64,000 nt of DNA from Muriiphilus sp048268845 (GTDB lineage: Bacteria > Pseudomonadota > Alphaproteobacteria > Rhodobacterales > Rhodobacteraceae), in contig JBLWUQ010000005.1 in NCBI GenBank assembly GCA_048268845.1, forward strand, positions 62,001 to 126,000, written 5' to 3'. Of the stretch, positions 59,722-64,000 are shown one piece after another. The notes below the pieces were generated by a model, which did not search any database, was not told the origin of the DNA, and saw nothing but the letters and a program-made list of their open reading frames with translations. A program made the position numbers and the translations under genes. Numbering within the stretch: the first letter of the stretch is position 1; each line of letters starts with the position of its first letter.

Positions 59722-61263
59722 ATGACCCTGCGGCTTTGCGTGATCCTCGGTCGCGACCGCACGCCCGCCCCCGGCGCGCGCAGGCTTCTGGCCGCCCTCA
59801 CCGCCGATGCGCGCTTCGAGCTTGCCGCCGTCACCACCGCGCCGGTCCCCGCCACGACCTTGCCCATGGCGGTGCGCGCCGTGCTTGCCGCCGAGGCGGG
59901 CGTGTTTCCCGCCCCCGACAGCGCCCCCGCCATCACCGCGCCCCTGATCGCGTTCGAGCAGGCACAGGCGGCGGCCTACGACGTGGTGATCGACTTCAGC
60001 CATGGCGACGCCGCCCTCGCGCTGGCCCGCACGACCCGCCACGGGCTATGGCGCTTGTCGGCCTTCGACTCGGGCGCCGGACTGGCCGAAGCGCGCGACC
60101 GGGCGACGGTTTCGGAGGTGACGCTCTGGTGCCACCGCGACAGGCGGCTGGCCGAGCCGATCGCCGCGGCGCGCTATGACACCAAGTTTCTGGCGACATG
60201 GAACGCCGCCTTCACGCGCGAGAAATCGGTGCAGCTGATCCTGCGCGAACTCGGTCGGCTGGCCCTGACCGGCGCGCTGGTGGCGGCGATCCCGGCGTCG
60301 CAGCCGCGCCCCTTCACCACCCGCGATCTGCCCGGATATGCGCTGCGCACCACCGCCAAGCTTGCCGCGCGGGCGTTGAACGCCGGGCTGACCCGGCTCG
60401 GCCAGCGGCCCGGTGCGTTCTTCCTGCGTGTCTGCGACGGTGACGCCTTCGACTTCGATCCCGCCATAGGCACCGACCTGATCGCCCCCGGCAACGCCTA
60501 TTGGGCCGACCCGTTCCTGTTCGAGCACGACGGCGCGCTTTACCTCTTTTACGAGGAGTTCGACTATGCCAGCGGGCTGGGGCATCTTGCGGTCGGGCGG
60601 CTTGAGGGCGACCGGCTGATCCCGCTGGGCACTGCGCTGAAACAGCCGCATCACCTGTCCTACCCCTTCGTATTCCGCTGGCAGGGCGAGATCCTGATGA
60701 TCCCCGAATGTCACGCCACCGGCCGGGTCGAGGTCTGGCGCGCGACCGGGTTTCCGACCGGATGGGAGCTGGCATCGGTCGCGCTGGAGGGGGTCGAGGC
60801 CGCCGATACCGTGGTCTTTGAGCATCAGGGCGCGTGGTGGCTGTTGACCAACATCTGCCGCGACAGTTTCGGCGATTTCGGCACCGAGCTTCACCTGTTC
60901 CGCGTTGACAGCCCGATGCTGAACGAGGTCACGCCGCATCCGCTCAACCCGGTGGTGATCGACGCCACCATCGCACGCGGCGGCGGGCGGGTGTTTGAGC
61001 GTGACGGGCGGCTCTACCGCATCAGTCAGGACAATTCGCACGGGATCTACGGCTTCGGCCTGAACCTGACCGAGATCACCGAGTTGAGCCTGACCGCGTT
61101 TTCCGAACGCCGCCTGCGCCACATCCGGCCCGACTTCGCGCCCGGCATCATGGGGTGTCACCACATGGACAGCGCCGCCGGGCGGGTGGTGATCGACATC
61201 AGGCGGCGTCAGATCGGGGCGCGCAGGCTACGGCGTCGGCAGCACCAGAACCCGGCGTCTTAG
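59722..61263 (+). CDS. GINT1-like glycosyltransferase family protein with beta-propeller domain (513 aa)
   Basis: The C-terminal half (about 255-500) is a five-bladed propeller-like domain with blade motifs YWADPFLFEHDGALYLFYEEF, SYPFVFRWQGEILMIPECH and DTVVFEHQGAWWLLTN. This arrangement is found in glucosamine inositolphosphorylceramide transferase-like proteins of bacterial glycan clusters. The N-terminal part (about 1-160) has a formyltransferase/Rossmann-like feel (LRLCVILGRD, YDVVIDFSHGDAA). AGG eight bases before ATG 59722 favours this start over GTG 59713. It overlaps the convergent flippase by 36 bp. A sugar transfer role is inferred from family and neighbours. Confidence 0.75.
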   Translation: MTLRLCVILGRDRTPAPGARRLLAALTADARFELAAVTTAPVPATTLPMAVRAVLAAEAGVFPAPDSAPAITAPLIAFEQAQAAAYDVVIDFSHGDAALALARTTRHGLWRLSAFDSGAGLAEARDRATVSEVTLWCHRDRRLAEPIAAARYDTKFLATWNAAFTREKSVQLILRELGRLALTGALVAAIPASQPRPFTTRDLPGYALRTTAKLAARALNAGLTRLGQRPGAFFLRVCDGDAFDFDPAIGTDLIAPGNAYWADPFLFEHDGALYLFYEEFDYASGLGHLAVGRLEGDRLIPLGTALKQPHHLSYPFVFRWQGEILMIPECHATGRVEVWRATGFPTGWELASVALEGVEAADTVVFEHQGAWWLLTNICRDSFGDFGTELHLFRVDSPMLNEVTPHPLNPVVIDATIARGGGRVFERDGRLYRISQDNSHGIYGFGLNLTEITELSLTAFSERRLRHIRPDFAPGIMGCHHMDSAAGRVVIDIRRRQIGARRLRRRQHQNPAS

Positions 61264-62643
61264 GAACAGCACCATCACCGCCAGCCATGCCACCGCGACG
61301 GCCGCAAGGCTCGCCGCCAGCCCCGCGCCGGTGCCGAGCGCGTCGCGCGAGCTTTCGGTGCCAAGGATCGCCGCGCAGGTGAGAACCGTCAGCGCAACCC
61401 CCGGCACGAAGGTCGCGACCAACTGGCCAAGGCGCAAATCAAGCGCGCGCATCATCGCCGCCAGCGACAGGACCGCGACGATGATCGAGCTTGCGACATG
61501 GGTCCAGGCCGCCGCCTCGGCGCCGTAGCGGGCGAACAGGAACAACAGCACCAGCAGCGCCCCCGCGCCATAAAGCCGGATGGCGAATTGCTGGCGGGCA
61601 CGCCCGGTGGTCATCAGCGTCGGCTCCAGCAGTGCCCCGAAAAAGCCGATGGCGCGCGAGATCGACAGGATCACCACGACGCCGGTGGCCGGCAGCCAGG
61701 TCTCGTCCAGGATGGTGATGACCAGCGCCGGGGCCAGCAGCACCACCGTCGCCGTCATCGGCCACAGGATCGCCGCCGCGATCGACATGCTGGCGATCCA
61801 GGCGGCGCGCAACTCGTCCACCCCGGCGCGGTCCTTCTCGAGCCGGCTGAAGCGCGACCAGGTGAGCAGGCCGAGCGGTTGCAGCACGAGGTCCGAGGCC
61901 GTCACCGCGATCCGCGCGCCGCCACGATAGGCGCCGATCACCGCCGCCGAGGCGAAGGCACCAAGGATGAGGTCGGTGCCGTAATTGGTGAACAGGTGAA
62001 CGCTCGTCGTGCCCCAGAGCGGCACGGCGGTCTTCTGCGCCTGTCTCACCGCATCGCGGTTCACGCGAAGGCGCGGCAGGTTGCGCACCATCGCCCCGGT
62101 CAGCGCGAAGCCGACCACCAGCGAGACATAGCGCGAGGCGATCAGCGCGCCGATCTGCCAGCCCTGCATCAACAGGATGACCGCCGCTGCCAGCCCGAAG
62201 GCTTCGGCGACAAGGACGTAAAGGCTGGCCGCGCGCACCCGTTTTGCGTGGACCAACTGCGCCTCCCACCAGGCGGTCGGGACGATCAGGAACGGGATCG
62301 GCGCCAGCGCGATCATCGCCGCCCCGCTGGGCGAGGACAGCCCGCCGAACATCAGCCCGAACAGGAGGATGGCGACCATGCTGGCGCCGCCCACCGCCGC
62401 CTTGAGCCAGAACAGCGTGTCGCGGTCGCGGGCGAAATCCGGCGCGCGCAAGAGCGCCTGATAATAGCCGGTGAAGACGAACGTATTGCCGATCACCGTG
62501 GCGGCCCAGGCCAGCGCATAGGTGCCGAACACGTCAAGGCCGAGATAGCGCGAGGCGACCGCGACCGCGACGAAGGAAATCGCCTGCCCCAGAATCCGGG
62601 AAGCCACCCCGACGACGTAGGGTTCGCTCAGCTTGCTCAGCAT
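61228..62643 (-). CDS. Oligosaccharide flippase / polysaccharide biosynthesis protein (Wzx-like, 471 aa)
   Basis: Polytopic membrane protein with about 12-14 hydrophobic segments, of the MOP flippase superfamily. The N-terminus SRILGQAISFVAVAVASRYLG and the mid-protein YGTDLILGAFASAAVIGAYRGG are typical of Wzx/RfbX-type exporters. It would move a lipid-linked glycan across the inner membrane. It lies between the GINT1-like gene (convergent, overlapping by 36 bp) and a divergent GT25 gene. Confidence 0.88.
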   Translation of the reverse strand: MLSKLSEPYVVGVASRILGQAISFVAVAVASRYLGLDVFGTYALAWAATVIGNTFVFTGYYQALLRAPDFARDRDTLFWLKAAVGGASMVAILLFGLMFGGLSSPSGAAMIALAPIPFLIVPTAWWEAQLVHAKRVRAASLYVLVAEAFGLAAAVILLMQGWQIGALIASRYVSLVVGFALTGAMVRNLPRLRVNRDAVRQAQKTAVPLWGTTSVHLFTNYGTDLILGAFASAAVIGAYRGGARIAVTASDLVLQPLGLLTWSRFSRLEKDRAGVDELRAAWIASMSIAAAILWPMTATVVLLAPALVITILDETWLPATGVVVILSISRAIGFFGALLEPTLMTTGRARQQFAIRLYGAGALLVLLFLFARYGAEAAAWTHVASSIIVAVLSLAAMMRALDLRLGQLVATFVPGVALTVLTCAAILGTESSRDALGTGAGLAASLAAVAVAWLAVMVLFLRRRVLVLPTP

Positions 62644-62825
62644 GGCTGCCGTCCGCTCCCGTCCGGTCTTGCGCAGGCGGCCATTCTGCCGTGGGACTGC
62701 GGCGAAAGCGTGACGGGGGCAGGCGAAACAGGGTGTTTCGACGGGCGTTGCCCTGCTGAAAGCCAGTGCATCGCGCGCCCGATGGCGCTATGTCGGCCGC
62801 TATGAACCGCGCTGGAACAACCCCC

Positions 62826-63596
62826 ATGCCGCACCCGGCCCTTGCCATCCGCGTCATCAGCCTTGACGACAGCGCCGAGCGGCGCGCGCTGGTGCGCGAG
62901 AACCTTGCAGGCTTCGCCCTGCCCTGGGCCTTTCTCGACGGCAGCCGCGCGGCTGATGCCAGCGATCTGACCGTCGATCCGGCGGGCCAGCGCATGCGCT
63001 TCGGGCGCGAGTTGACGCAGGGCGAGGTCGGGTGTTTCAAGAGCCACATGCGCGCGCTGGCCGAGTTTGACGCCGACCCCGCGCTCGACTGGCTTCTGGT
63101 GATGGAAGACGACGTCTGGCTCGACCCGGCCTTCCCCTACGGCGCGCTTGCCGCCTGGCTTGACGACCACAAGATCGGCTTTCTCAGGCTGTTCGCCCGC
63201 GAATGGCGCCGCGCCTGGCCCCGGTTTCACTTTGGCGAGCGGCAAATCCTCTACCTTGCGACCGACCCGTTCGGAACGCAGGGCTACCTGATCTCGCGCA
63301 GCGCAGCGCAGGGGTTTCGCAGCCGGGTGCGCCGTGTGGTCAGGCCGATTGACGACGAGTTCGGGCGTTTCTGGGAAAACGGCCTCGACAACCACCTGCT
63401 GTTTCCCTTCCCGATGGTCGAGCGTCACGGCACCTCGACACTCAACACCGCCCGCAGCGATGCCGGGCAGATGCGCGCGACGCCTGGCCTGCGCCGGAAA
63501 CTGGCGCGCGCCAAGGATTACGCCGCCAAGCGGCTCTATCTGGCCTGGCGGCTGTCGCCCTTCGCGCGCGATCGCATCCGGCACTCCAAACGCTAG
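62826..63596 (+). CDS. Glycosyltransferase family 25 protein (about 256 aa)
   Basis: Resembles LPS beta-1,4-galactosyltransferase/Lex1-type GT25 enzymes. It opens with IRVISLDDSAERR, has QGEVGCFKSHMRAL (the usual GCxxSH segment) near residue 62, the acidic LVMEDDVWLDP near 94 that would bind the metal-sugar nucleotide, and TQGYLISRSAAQGF-type sequence near 150. The start is uncertain: ATG 62826 fits the family, while ATG 62802 and GTG 62766 are also open. Divergent from the flippase. Confidence 0.85.
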   Translation: MPHPALAIRVISLDDSAERRALVRENLAGFALPWAFLDGSRAADASDLTVDPAGQRMRFGRELTQGEVGCFKSHMRALAEFDADPALDWLLVMEDDVWLDPAFPYGALAAWLDDHKIGFLRLFAREWRRAWPRFHFGERQILYLATDPFGTQGYLISRSAAQGFRSRVRRVVRPIDDEFGRFWENGLDNHLLFPFPMVERHGTSTLNTARSDAGQMRATPGLRRKLARAKDYAAKRLYLAWRLSPFARDRIRHSKR

Positions 63597-63603
63597 AGCC
63601 ACG

Positions 63604-64000
63604 TCAGACGCTTTGGGCCTGTCGCGTCGGCAGGCGCACGCCATGTTCGCGCAGCACGCTCTCCATCCCGCGCCGAAAGGCGGATTCGTCAAACCGCGCG
63701 GCGTGGCGCACCAGCGCCTGCGGGTCGAGATGCTCCAGCCCCTCGCGCTCGAAATCCTCGACGGCCGCGACCAGCCCGTCGACGCTGGCCTCGTCGAACA
63801 ACAGCCCGGTCTGGCGGTCGATCACGGTATCCAGCGCCCCGCCCCGGCCCAGCGCGATCACCGGTCGGCCCGAGGCCATGACCTCGACCGGAACGATGCC
63901 GAAATCCTCTTCGCCGGGAAAGATCAGCGCCTTGCAACTGGCCATGTAGGCCTTGAGCTTGGCGAACGGCAGCTTGCCCAGGAACCGGACATTGTCGCCC
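63604..64000 (-). CDS. Glycosyltransferase group 1 (GT4), C-terminal part
   Basis: Only the last 131 residues are inside the window; the 5' end lies beyond base 64000. The visible part is the GT-B C-terminal donor-binding domain: VRFLGKLPFAKLKAYMASCKALIFPGEEDFGI followed by PVEVMASGRPVIALGRGGALDTV, where the E-x7-E motif (EDFGIVPVE) contacts the nucleotide sugar. It is convergent to the GT25 gene with 7 bp between the stops and continues the glycan cluster to the right. Confidence 0.9.
   Translation of the reverse strand, partial: GDNVRFLGKLPFAKLKAYMASCKALIFPGEEDFGIVPVEVMASGRPVIALGRGGALDTVIDRQTGLLFDEASVDGLVAAVEDFEREGLEHLDPQALVRHAARFDESAFRRGMESVLREHGVRLPTRQAQSV

Overview
The window is high-GC, gene-dense DNA whose gene content and order (SPOR lipoprotein, D-Ala-D-Ala carboxypeptidase, tmk, holB, tatD; divergent zur-znuCB and znuA; polyamine cluster; DUF1194; small VTVDWVVLTAA protein; ThyX) point to an alphaproteobacterium of the Rhodobacteraceae/Rhodobacterales. 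No prophage, CRISPR array, rRNA operon or intact insertion sequence is visible. Two tRNA genes are present, Ser-UGA and Leu-UAA.

Layout. (1) 1-13.5 kb: a type I secretion ATPase (cut by the window edge), a giant repetitive BapA-like biofilm adhesin of about 3450 residues, and a divergent LuxR-family regulator. A perfect dyad of the lux-box form CTG-N10-CAG lies between the adhesin and luxR. (2) 13.5-20.5 kb: tRNA-Ser with a truncated copy beside it, then a housekeeping run for envelope, dTMP and replication functions. (3) 20.5-23.5 kb: the ZnuABC zinc importer and its repressor Zur, with Zur-box-like sites in the divergent promoter. (4) 23.5-39.1 kb: a polyamine uptake and catabolism locus containing a hydantoinase/5-oxoprolinase-type enzyme, two PuuB-like oxidases, two class III aminotransferases, a GntR/FCD regulator, a PotFGHI-type ABC importer and a PuuA-like glutamylpolyamine synthetase. 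The palindrome TTTGATCAAA or close variants recurs upstream of three transcription units here, so it is the likely operator of a locus-wide regulon.

(5) 39.1-45.6 kb: a thioesterase and a YdeI-like protein, a stem-loop-rich spacer, one AT-rich orphan gene that looks acquired, thyX, then a TbpB-like surface lipoprotein directly followed by a Slam-type outer-membrane assembly modifier and a VWA (DUF1194) protein. (6) 45.6-53.6 kb: an M20 deacetylase with an ectoine-hydrolase-like M24 protein, a three-gene MacAB-type ABC efflux system, tRNA-Leu, a rhomboid protease and a 59-residue pilin-like peptide. (7) 53.7-64 kb: an inositol-monophosphatase-family enzyme, an unusual four-gene operon (CelD/GNAT, RraA-like, ATP-grasp, Ldh-like), and a glycan assembly group (GINT1-like transferase, flippase, GT25, partial GT4).

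The most interesting parts are the LuxR/lux-box/adhesin/T1SS module, whose LuxR has lost the lactone-contacting Trp; the shared TTTGATCAAA operator; the Slam/TbpB-like pair outside its usual host-pathogen context; and the CelD/RraA/ATP-grasp/Ldh operon. All assignments come from reading the sequence by eye; no database search was run.
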